DNA from: an uncultured Planctomycetales bacterium
GTDB taxonomy: Bacteria; Planctomycetota; Planctomycetia; Isosphaerales; Isosphaeraceae
NCBI GenBank assembly: GCA_903926465.1
Contig: CAIYJE010000159.1
Location: forward strand, 1 to 55,392
Direction of reading: 5' to 3'
DNA length: 55,392 nucleotides
Below are positions 34,940 through 43,071 of this stretch, piece after piece; the stretch's first letter is position 1; the number at the start of each line of letters is the position of its first letter. The notes under the pieces were generated by a model. The model was not told the origin of the DNA, ran no database searches, and saw nothing but the letters and a program-made list of their open reading frames with translations. A program made the position numbers and the translations under genes.

Positions 34940-36274
34940 ATGGCCGAGAATCTCATTGACGCTCTTAAGTCACAGCTCTCCGGTGCTGTGGTAGACCAGG
35001 TCTCAAAGCACCTTGGTCTCGATTCCGCCAAAACCGGAAGCGCCATTGGCACCACGGCCGCCACGCTGCTGGCCGCCCTCACCCAGAAAGCCACCCTGCC
35101 GGGCGGAGCAGACCAGATTCTGGGCCTGATCCGCAACCAGGCACCGGCTGCTGGCGCACCAGACATTCTGAGCCAGCTTCCCGATATCCTCAGCTCACCT
35201 GAGAAGCGCGGCAACCTTGAGAAGAAGGGTGGCGATCTCGTCAGCCAGATCCTCGGCCCCAACCTGGGTGCTGTGCTGGGTGCACTCGGTGGCGTTCTTG
35301 GCCTGGGCAAGGCTGTGATCACCCCACTGATGGGCATGATCGCTCCTCTTCTGCTCAGCGTGATCAGCAAGCAGGTTCTTTCTCGTGGGATGAATGCTCA
35401 GGGCCTGACCGACCTGCTGACCAGCCAGACCGGCTTCCTCAAGGGTGCGTTGCCAGCCGATCTCACCAAGTCGCTCGGCATCAACAGCCTGGCCGATCTT
35501 GGCTCACAGGCCGTGGGTGCTGCTCACGATGCGACCCGCAAAGCGGCTGAGTACGGCACCGGCGCTGCCAAGGCCGCTACCCACGCTGCCAGCCATACCG
35601 TGAAGACCGCCGTTGAAGAAACCTCGGGCTTCCCAGGCTGGCTGTTGCCTCTGCTCGGCCTGCTCGCTCTTGGCCTGCTGGGCTTCTTGCTGTTCCGCAG
35701 CATGGGCACGGAAGAGGTCAAGCCGGTCGAAAACGCGGCCCCTGTCGTGACCGAGACCCACAAGGCTGCCGTGAAGGCCGAAGCTCCTGTCGAAGCCGTC
35801 AAGCCTGCCATGCCAGTTGAGACCACCACGGCTGCACCTGCCGTTGTGGAAGAACTCGACATCGTTGGCACCGCCCTCAAGGCCGGTTCCTTCAAAACCC
35901 TCGCCGACCTGCTCGGCAAGGCCGGCCTGGTTGAAGCCCTCCAGGGCCCTGGTCCTTTCACCGTCTTCGCTCCCACCGACGAAGCCTTTGCAAAGATTCC
36001 AGCCGCAACTCTGGCTGACCTCACCAAGCCCGAAAACAAAGACAAGCTGATCGAAATCCTCAAGTACCACGTGATCGAGGGCGCTGTTCCAGCCGCCACC
36101 GCCGTGGGCCTGGACGGCAAAGAAGTGAAGACCCTTTCCGGTGGCTTCGCTCCGATCGTTGTTAAAGATGGCAAGGTCACCATTGGCGGCGCCACCGTGA
36201 CCGGTGCCGACGTCAAGACCAAGAATGGCATCATCCACATCATCGACAGCGTTCTGCTGCCACCCGCCAAGTAA
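34940..36274 (+). CDS. Membrane protein with DUF937-like N-terminus and a fasciclin domain
   Basis: 444 residues from the ATG at 34940 (AAGGGA nine bases before). Residues 1-180 are Ala/Leu/Gly-rich helices like DUF937 (NLIDALKSQLSGAVVDQVS). A transmembrane helix lies near 235-257 (GWLLPLLGLLALGLLGFLLF). A Pro/Ala/Val/Glu linker (about 260-310) leads to a fasciclin (FAS1) domain (about 313-444): GSFKTLADLLGKAGLV, PFTVFAPTDEAFAKIP, YHVIEGAVPA and IIHIIDSVLLPP, which contains the H1 and H2 motifs. FAS1 domains mediate adhesion. A strong terminator follows. The combination is unusual; the DUF937 call is less firm than FAS1. Confidence 0.88.
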   Translation: MAENLIDALKSQLSGAVVDQVSKHLGLDSAKTGSAIGTTAATLLAALTQKATLPGGADQILGLIRNQAPAAGAPDILSQLPDILSSPEKRGNLEKKGGDLVSQILGPNLGAVLGALGGVLGLGKAVITPLMGMIAPLLLSVISKQVLSRGMNAQGLTDLLTSQTGFLKGALPADLTKSLGINSLADLGSQAVGAAHDATRKAAEYGTGAAKAATHAASHTVKTAVEETSGFPGWLLPLLGLLALGLLGFLLFRSMGTEEVKPVENAAPVVTETHKAAVKAEAPVEAVKPAMPVETTTAAPAVVEELDIVGTALKAGSFKTLADLLGKAGLVEALQGPGPFTVFAPTDEAFAKIPAATLADLTKPENKDKLIEILKYHVIEGAVPAATAVGLDGKEVKTLSGGFAPIVVKDGKVTIGGATVTGADVKTKNGIIHIIDSVLLPPAK

Positions 36275-36318
36275 TTTTGGTGGATCGGCAATCCAGATCG
36301 GTGAGCTGGTAAATCTAA

Positions 36319-36360
36319 ACGCCGGCCATTTGCAGCAATGCGAGTGGCCGGCGTTTTTTT
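36319..36360 (+). terminator. Intrinsic terminator after the fasciclin gene
   Basis: ACGCCGGCCA (36319-36328) pairs perfectly with TGGCCGGCGT (36345-36354), followed by seven T in a row. The best canonical terminator in the window. Confidence 0.9.
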
Positions 36361-36529
36361 ACGTCAACTTCGCCCAGCAAATTGACACGACGGGTTGCGT
36401 GCGGCCACATCATTCAGGACCGGCCAGGCAGGTCTGGCCACTCTTGGCCCAGTCCGTTAGCCTGTACACCATCCAGGCCAGCCTTGTGATTGTTTCACCC
36501 AATTTCGCCTTTCCAGGGAACTCCCACGG

Positions 36530-38251
36530 ATGACTGCCACGGCTTACGTTCCTGAAGCATTTCCCCACCAATGGCTGCCGGCCTCGGTCGAGCTGAAAAC
36601 CCTGGCTCAAATCGAGCCACTCTTTCAGCAACTTATTGACCGGCCGATTGGCTCTGTGGCCGAACTGGAAACATGGCTGCGTGATGTGGGAGAGTTCACT
36701 GGGGCCGTTGGCCAGGAAGGCGAGCAGCGGCATATCGCCATGACTTGCCAGTCTGACGACCCCGCCCGAAAAGCAGCCCACCTGGAATGGATTCGCGATA
36801 TCGAGCCAGTCCTCAAGCCCTACTACAACTCAATTCGGGCCAAGTACCTGGATTGCCCGTTCCGCAAGGAACTGCCGACCGCTCGATTCATGGTCTTTGA
36901 CCGAATGATGCAAAATCAGCGAGACCTCTACCGGGAAGCCAATATCTCCAGAGAGACCGCACTGGCCGAACTCAAGCAAGAGTACCAGGAGATCCTGGGC
37001 GCGATGACGGTTGAGTTCCGGGGCCAGGAATACACCCTGGTGCAAATGGGCCGGTTCCTGGAAGAAACCGACCGACCCACCCGTCAGGAAGCCTGGGAAC
37101 TGATGGCCAGGCGCAGGCTCCTGGATCGCGAAAAACTGGACTCCATCTATAACCAGATGCTCACCTTACGCGGCGAGATTGGCCGTGAGGCCGGCTTCAG
37201 CCGCTATACCGACTTTGCCTACCGAGAACGGGAACGATTCGACTACGGTGAGACCGAGGCCGTCACCTTTCAGAACGCCATCGAACGCGTGGTGGTACCT
37301 CTGGTCAATGAGCTGAACGAAGAGCGCAGACAGCGCCTGGGCCTGACCACGCTCAGACCCTGGGATCTGGAGGTCGATGTCCTGGGCCGGCCGCCGCTCA
37401 GGCCGTTCAACTCGGCCGAGGACCTGGCCGAGCGAACTCAGACGATCTTCGAAAAGATCGACCCGGAACTGGGGGCCCAGTTCGCCTTCATGCGTCAGCG
37501 CGGCCTGCTCGATCTGGCTAACCGCAAAGGGAAAGCACCCGGCGGCTACCAGGCAACGCTTGAAGATGACCGGATGCCGTTCATCTTCATGAATGCCGTG
37601 GGTGTCGACGGAGACCTCCGCACCTTGCTGCACGAAGGCGGACACGCGTTTCATACGCTGGCAGCCCGCGCAGAACCACTGTCTGCGTATCGCAATGCCC
37701 CGATCGAGTTCTGTGAAGTCGCCTCCATGAGCATGGAACTGCTGGGCTGTAAAGACCTGGAAACCCTTTATTCCCCCGTAGATGCCCAGCGCTCGTATCG
37801 CCAGCTCCTGGAAGGGATTGTCAAGTTCCTGCCCTACATGGCCGCCGTCGATGCCTTCCAGCACTGGGTCTACGAGCATCCAGAACATACCGTTACCCAG
37901 CGTCAGGCCGCCTGGAACCAGTTGCTTGACCGCTTCGGGGCCAAGGCCGACTGGTCGGGCTACGAAGATGTGAGAACGTCATCCTGGCACCGCCAGTTGC
38001 ACGTCTTCCTATACCCATTTTATTACATCGAGTACGGCATCGCCCAGCTTGGCGCGCTTCAGGTCTGGCAAAACGCCCGCACAGATCGAGCGGCCGCCAT
38101 TACGGCCTACCGACGTGGTCTGGCCGTGGGCGGAGCCCGCCCGTTGCCCGAACTCTTCAGCGCAGCCGGTATCCGGTTCGATTTCTCGGAGCCCACACTC
38201 CGGTCCCTGATCAACGACGTGCGTGAAGAACTGGCGCGCCTGGCCGTGTGA
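36530..38251 (+). CDS. M3-family oligoendopeptidase (PepF-like)
   Basis: 573 residues, the usual size for the family. The zinc motif HEGGH is at 368-372 (TLLHEGGHAFHTLAA), and the third ligand region IEFCEVASMSMELLG follows. FVFDRMMQNQRD-like helices fill the N-terminal half. It cleaves short peptides in the cytoplasm; there is no signal peptide. The ATG has AGGGAA about ten bases upstream. A possible -35 (TTGACA, 36382-36387) lies in the upstream gap without a clear -10. Single gene, ended by a hairpin. Confidence 0.95.
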   Translation: MTATAYVPEAFPHQWLPASVELKTLAQIEPLFQQLIDRPIGSVAELETWLRDVGEFTGAVGQEGEQRHIAMTCQSDDPARKAAHLEWIRDIEPVLKPYYNSIRAKYLDCPFRKELPTARFMVFDRMMQNQRDLYREANISRETALAELKQEYQEILGAMTVEFRGQEYTLVQMGRFLEETDRPTRQEAWELMARRRLLDREKLDSIYNQMLTLRGEIGREAGFSRYTDFAYRERERFDYGETEAVTFQNAIERVVVPLVNELNEERRQRLGLTTLRPWDLEVDVLGRPPLRPFNSAEDLAERTQTIFEKIDPELGAQFAFMRQRGLLDLANRKGKAPGGYQATLEDDRMPFIFMNAVGVDGDLRTLLHEGGHAFHTLAARAEPLSAYRNAPIEFCEVASMSMELLGCKDLETLYSPVDAQRSYRQLLEGIVKFLPYMAAVDAFQHWVYEHPEHTVTQRQAAWNQLLDRFGAKADWSGYEDVRTSSWHRQLHVFLYPFYYIEYGIAQLGALQVWQNARTDRAAAITAYRRGLAVGGARPLPELFSAAGIRFDFSEPTLRSLINDVREELARLAV

Positions 38252-38291
38252 ACCACGGCCGAAGCAATGCCCTCTCAATCCAAACGCCAGT

Positions 38292-38327
38292 AAACAGGCC
38301 AGTCCCCAAAGGACTGGCCTGTTCTTC
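38292..38327. terminator. Bidirectional terminator
   Basis: AACAGGCCAGTCC (38292-38304) pairs perfectly with GGACTGGCCTGTT (38310-38322) with a CCAAA loop, then CTTCT. It separates convergent genes. Confidence 0.85.
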
Positions 38328-38442
38328 TACACGACCTCTTGTGTGATGCGGATAAGAGCCGCCAACCAATGGTGGCGAAATAACAAATGGTCAGGCTGAT
38401 CACGTGTCTGGCTGCGTTTCAGCACGGTTACCGAGCAGCTTT

Positions 38443-41400
38443 TCACTCATTCTCACTCATGGATTCCACTTCCAGCACAATCGGCACCGACGCGGCCTCG
38501 GTCCCGGCCGCTTCACACTTCGCCACCGTGAAGAACGCGCGAGCCTGAGGCTTCACCCAGGGCTCGGCATGCAAGGTAATGCTGCGCTCGCTAATCTGCT
38601 CGGTTACCAGAACGCCGTTCAAACCAATGTTCTGCACCGCCACACCGTATGGCAAATTCCGCACGTCTATCGGAACCCGGCCCGCGAATCCATTCCGACG
38701 CTCGATGGCCAGGTTCAGGGTCACATCCTGACCAGGCTTGATCCGAACCACCTCAGCCGAAGGACGTATGCCCACGTTTGGCGCTGAAAGTACAGAAATC
38801 CAGTTGGCCGATCCACCCGCTGATGAGAGATTCTCACGGACCCAGGGCGTGTCGGAAGCCTTCGTCGTATCCGCTTCAGCCACCAGGTACGAAACACCCC
38901 GACCAACCAGAGACCAGTGGCTAAGACCGGTATCAACCGGCGCATCGGCATCGGCCAGGAACAGCAGATCGGCCGTGTACTGATCTTGCTCGATCACCGT
39001 CGGAGCGGCCCGGATGCCAGCCGGCAAGCCCTGCACGTGAACCTCCACAGAACCACGGAAGCCGTCGATCCGCTCCAGGTTCACAGGCACAAACACGCCC
39101 GCACCACGTGGAATGTTGGGCGTATTGCTGGCCAGGCTCACCCGAAAGTCAGGCCGAGCCTTGCGGACCGACAGATGATAGCCAACCTCAGGCCCACCCA
39201 AACCACGCACGTCCTCAACCCGGACCACGTACGAACCATCCGCCGGTGCCTCGAACAGAATCCAGGAATCTTTATCTAGCCCCGGACCGCCGTCGTCATT
39301 GCGGTACGTCAGGGTCACGGGCCGCTGACCACCGGCCGGAAACGTTGCGCCTGGGGGATGAACCTCAACCTTGGAGATTGTCTGCCCCTGAGCATGATGC
39401 TCAGGCGTAGTCCCCAGATACGCCATGCGCTCCCCTGAATTGAACCGGGTGCCACCCGTGCCCCAGAAAACGGCGTCATCATCCGGATTACGAGGTAACT
39501 CCTGGATGCGCAAAAGCTCTTTGCCGATGAGCACATGATCACCCGGCTCAAAACCGTTCCAGGGCCAGGTCAGCCGGATCGACTTGCCACTCGAATTGTG
39601 GTCCCGGAACGCCACGGTGGTCTCTCGCACGGGGCGCAAAACGGCCCGAGGTACCGAACGCCCATCGGCATCCAGAACCTCAATCACGGAATCGAGCGGT
39701 GAACCCAGCCGCCGGCCATGCACCTCCACCACCCAGCGCTCCCCACGCTTGGCCTCAAACCGAACATGGTCCACATCACCAGGGGAATCAATCCGGCCCG
39801 AGAACCCGCCAGGGCTTGAAATCTTGACCGCCTGCTCGGGCGTGTCATTGGCTGCCGCCGTTTCAACGTCAACCGGCCCCTCAACCGCCACAATCTTGCG
39901 AGAGCCCGCTCCGGACCAAGCTTCCGTACCCGGCAAGGCCAGTGATGGGACCTCGATCAGCGTGCCCGGTTTCAATCCTGAGGCAACCTGCGCCGGAACC
40001 TTGACGGAAGGCAGGTTCTCGCCATGGCCTTGCAGTTCAGGTTGCCTGGCCGATGGCTCTTGTTGGATTTCTACCGCCAACGGCCAGACCGACCTCAGCA
40101 ACGGGTTCGATCCGGCCCGAATCCGGTAAAAGTGCCCGCCGGAACCACCGAGATCGGTATCAGCAACCGAGAGTCGCAATTCACCAGCACGCTCGACATG
40201 ATAAACCAGGACCGGCTCGCGGCCGTCGTCACTACGACGGGCAGTGGCCAGCGTGGCCCCCTGTTCATCGCGAAGTTCCAGCAGACCATTGAGCGCAGAA
40301 CCCAACCCCCGCGCAAGTAGTTGAAACACCAGGGTCTGACCCTGCTCGGCTGGGAACTGAAACTGGTCGATTTCGCCAGGCTTGTCGATGGCCCCCACGA
40401 GGGTTGAGGGCAGGGGGGCCTTGGTCGCATTCGCCAAGGTATCGTTGGGCTCAACCTCGGCGGTTTCCGGCTCTGCGGAGACCGTGAATAGCTGGGAACC
40501 AGGTGTACCAAGCGGTGTGCGTACCCAGAACCGGTGCACACCAGTTGGTGCGTTGGGGGCAATGGTCAGCACCGCGTCAATCGCATTGGGATCGGCCGGC
40601 TCGCGTGGCTTCAACGTGGCGGTCAGGCCGGGCGCAGAAAAATGGATCTGGGTGGCCTGGCCAACCCCTTGACCGTTGAGCTTGAGCACAACCGTCGACC
40701 CACGCACTCCACCACGAGGGCTGGGGGCACCCAGGCTGGCATTGCGGACCAGTTCCGGCTTCTTGACCTCGGCCGGCTTTAGCTCGTCGGCCAGGGCAGC
40801 GGTTCGGCCAACGGCCGTATCGCGTGGTGCGCTGGGGTCGAGCGGCTTGCCGGAGATTTGGAGGTGATCATTGAACCGGACCACTGAGCCGTCATACAGG
40901 CCAGCCAGGAACATCGGTCCTTCCGCCAAGCCGCACAGAGATAGCGGCCAGTCTGTGAGAACTTCTGAAACCTGTCTGGGTTCAAGGGACGCCAGATCCC
41001 AGAGCTTGATGCGGCGATCTTCGCCGGCAGAGGCCAGCAGCCCCAGCGCCGGCAGGGTGGTCAACCGGTTCACGGCCCCCTCGTGAGCGAAGACCGATTG
41101 TTCAAGCGTGGCGGTCTGGCCGTCGAGCCGCCATGCCCTGATCGACTTGTCGACTCCAGCGGCCAGGAGCCGAGTCCCATCAGGGGCGAATACCAAGGCG
41201 TAGAGTTCGGCCGTGGAGTCGGAAAGGCTGATCAACTTCTGACCGGTGGACGCATCCCAAACCTTGACCGTTCGGTCTCCCGCCGCGCTTGCCAGCCTGG
41301 AACCATCTGGGCTGAAGGCAATCGCATACACGGCATCTGTATGTTCTTTGAGTGTGTGAATTTCCGATCCGTCTTGCAGGTTCCAAAGCTTCAACAGGCG

Positions 41401-42186
41401 ATCATAACTGGCTGTTGCCAGGGTTTTGCCGTCGGGGCTAATGGCAAGCGCCAGAATGGCGTCTGCATGGCCGCGCAGGCTTCTGGTTTTTTCCATGGTC
41501 GCGAGGTCCCAGACCGAGATCGAGCCGAACTGGCCAGGGCGTCCCCCAGCGGCAATCAGGCTCTTGCCGTCGGGTGAGAATCCAATCGCTTGAACCAGGC
41601 CATCGAACTCGCCAAACGATTTCGGAATCTGCCCGGAAGCGGTATCGAGCAGCAGGCACTCTCGCCCTCGACCAATCGCGAATCGCTTACCGTCAGGCGC
41701 TACAGATAACGCAGTGATGGGCGGATGGACTGGACGCCTGGGGGCCACTTTCGGTAAATCGGCCAGCGGATCAACCAGCGAACTCAGCAGCGTCTCGGTT
41801 TCGGAAGGCCCATCAAACTTCGCCCCCTCCTTGACCCAGCGCTCCAGTAACTCAATCTCGGGCTCTTTGAGTGCGGCCTGCTGCAAAGGCATGCGTGGCG
41901 AAGCGTCGGGCTTGAGCACGGCAATCAGGTGGCTGGCCTCCGGATCGCCTGGTTCCAGAATGCCTCGACCCAGCGTGATCCCGCCCTCTCGCAACAAGCT
42001 GAACGTCTTGAGATTCAGACCGTTTTCAGGCTTCGCATCGTTATGGCAGCCAAGGCATCGGCTGACCAGCAGGGGAGCAATCTCTTTGCGAAAACTGACT
42101 GGGTCGGCACTGGCGGCCGAGACAGAACTGACGCTGGAGACCAGTGCTATCAGACTCAGAACAGGTAGCAGAAGGAGCGAATTCAT
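38443..42186 (-). CDS. Secreted giant protein: cytochrome-like CxxCH domain, WD40 repeats and pre-peptidase domains
   Basis: 1247 residues from the ATG at 42186. A signal peptide (LLLLPVLSLIALVSSVS, about 4-20) is followed by a planctomycete cytochrome C domain with CLGCH (44-48). Residues about 150-430 contain WD40-type blades (LAISPDGKTLATASYDRLLKLWNL and AIAFSPDGSRLASAAGDRTV). Then come two pre-peptidase C-terminal-type beta domains (EIDQFQFPAEQGQTLVF; DVDHVRFEAKRGERWVV) and further beta domains to the end. Such proteins are planctomycete-specific and of unknown function. It is last in a run with DUF1501, DUF1549 and a small membrane protein. The WD40 count was not fixed. Confidence 0.9.
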   Translation of the reverse strand: MNSLLLLPVLSLIALVSSVSSVSAASADPVSFRKEIAPLLVSRCLGCHNDAKPENGLNLKTFSLLREGGITLGRGILEPGDPEASHLIAVLKPDASPRMPLQQAALKEPEIELLERWVKEGAKFDGPSETETLLSSLVDPLADLPKVAPRRPVHPPITALSVAPDGKRFAIGRGRECLLLDTASGQIPKSFGEFDGLVQAIGFSPDGKSLIAAGGRPGQFGSISVWDLATMEKTRSLRGHADAILALAISPDGKTLATASYDRLLKLWNLQDGSEIHTLKEHTDAVYAIAFSPDGSRLASAAGDRTVKVWDASTGQKLISLSDSTAELYALVFAPDGTRLLAAGVDKSIRAWRLDGQTATLEQSVFAHEGAVNRLTTLPALGLLASAGEDRRIKLWDLASLEPRQVSEVLTDWPLSLCGLAEGPMFLAGLYDGSVVRFNDHLQISGKPLDPSAPRDTAVGRTAALADELKPAEVKKPELVRNASLGAPSPRGGVRGSTVVLKLNGQGVGQATQIHFSAPGLTATLKPREPADPNAIDAVLTIAPNAPTGVHRFWVRTPLGTPGSQLFTVSAEPETAEVEPNDTLANATKAPLPSTLVGAIDKPGEIDQFQFPAEQGQTLVFQLLARGLGSALNGLLELRDEQGATLATARRSDDGREPVLVYHVERAGELRLSVADTDLGGSGGHFYRIRAGSNPLLRSVWPLAVEIQQEPSARQPELQGHGENLPSVKVPAQVASGLKPGTLIEVPSLALPGTEAWSGAGSRKIVAVEGPVDVETAAANDTPEQAVKISSPGGFSGRIDSPGDVDHVRFEAKRGERWVVEVHGRRLGSPLDSVIEVLDADGRSVPRAVLRPVRETTVAFRDHNSSGKSIRLTWPWNGFEPGDHVLIGKELLRIQELPRNPDDDAVFWGTGGTRFNSGERMAYLGTTPEHHAQGQTISKVEVHPPGATFPAGGQRPVTLTYRNDDGGPGLDKDSWILFEAPADGSYVVRVEDVRGLGGPEVGYHLSVRKARPDFRVSLASNTPNIPRGAGVFVPVNLERIDGFRGSVEVHVQGLPAGIRAAPTVIEQDQYTADLLFLADADAPVDTGLSHWSLVGRGVSYLVAEADTTKASDTPWVRENLSSAGGSANWISVLSAPNVGIRPSAEVVRIKPGQDVTLNLAIERRNGFAGRVPIDVRNLPYGVAVQNIGLNGVLVTEQISERSITLHAEPWVKPQARAFFTVAKCEAAGTEAASVPIVLEVESMSENE

Positions 42187-42398
42187 GATCCCGTGCCTTT
42201 GCCCGCGTGGGACAATGAACAAGACTGACGAAGTGCAGATTTCAGGGCCGTCCGGAGGTTGCGCTTCTGGCCGGTCATTCGAGGGTATCCAGAGTGGGGC
42301 AAGCAGGCGGCGACTCATGGGAGCAGGGTCTCAAATCGCAAAATCAGCGGGATTGGATTGGAACGAGCAGGGGGGGGGAAGACTACAAAACGGCGGAA

Positions 42399-42881
42399 TC
42401 AGGAGGGCCAGTCAAAGCGTGAGGTTGGTGAATCACCGGCGGTGGGGTCGTCTTGCAATGGAGGACCGGTGGCTAACCCCATGCGCTGGAAGTGCCGATG
42501 CTTGAGGCGATGTTCATCAAAGCCGGTGGGAAGTCCCAGATTGTACCGACGCAGGGCTTCCAGATAGCGTGCCAGGACCACGTAGCCAAGGGCTCCCAAG
42601 ATGCCGGCATTCACAGACAGAATCACGAAAAGGTAACGCACATTTTCCACCCAGGGAGACCGCTTCACGCGGACGGGGATCGGACGAGAATCGGCCCGCA
42701 AGCTGCCCGGCCCCGGCTCATACACCTGCAACGAACCGGTAGTCTCTTGCCGCCTGCGGAGCTCGGCGTCATTGGCCATCCAGAGCGCAACCCCAAAGTT
42801 GACAGCAATCATCAGCAGACAAGTGATTGCCAGTTGAGTGCTATTCACACGGGGCCGTGGTCGAGGTGGGAAAAGTTCCAT
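42399..42881 (-). CDS. Two-helix membrane protein, unknown
   Basis: 160 residues from the ATG at 42881 (a GTG 15 codons earlier is less likely). Helix 1: LAITCLLMIAVNFGVALWMA (about 17-36). Helix 2: VRYLFVILSVNAGILGALGYVVLAR (about 80-104). The loop between carries a basic RPIPVRVKRSPW stretch. C-terminal tail is hydrophilic. It lies between the DUF1549 gene and the WD40 gene on the same strand; spacing of 190 and 212 nt leaves open whether they share a transcript. No family recognised. Confidence 0.65.
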   Translation of the reverse strand: MELFPPRPRPRVNSTQLAITCLLMIAVNFGVALWMANDAELRRRQETTGSLQVYEPGPGSLRADSRPIPVRVKRSPWVENVRYLFVILSVNAGILGALGYVVLARYLEALRRYNLGLPTGFDEHRLKHRHFQRMGLATGPPLQDDPTAGDSPTSRFDWPS

Positions 42882-42987
42882 GAATTCACCAGGCGGCAAG
42901 AAAACCTGGGTGGGCGGACACTCCACGAAGTTCGCGAGTGTGCAAATTTGGCCCAGGTCACTCTCCGCTCAAAAATGGATAAGGCTG

Positions 42988-43042
42988 TTTCAAAACCGGC
43001 GCTGGCTCCTCGTCTGTGCGGTGCGTGTTCCAGGTCTGGAAA
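42988..43042. repeat. Dispersed 55-nt palindromic repeat, copy B
   Basis: TTTCAAAACC (42988-42997) opposite GGTCTGGAAA (43033-43042). Same 55-nt length as copy A and similar inside (GCTCC, GCGGTGCGTGTTCCAGG versus GCTCC, GCGGTGCCTGTCCCAGG). It begins 29 nt downstream of the DUF1549/1553 stop on the minus strand. Confidence 0.75.
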
Positions 43043-43071
43043 TCACCCTTGCTCAGGCACCTCTCTCCAAA

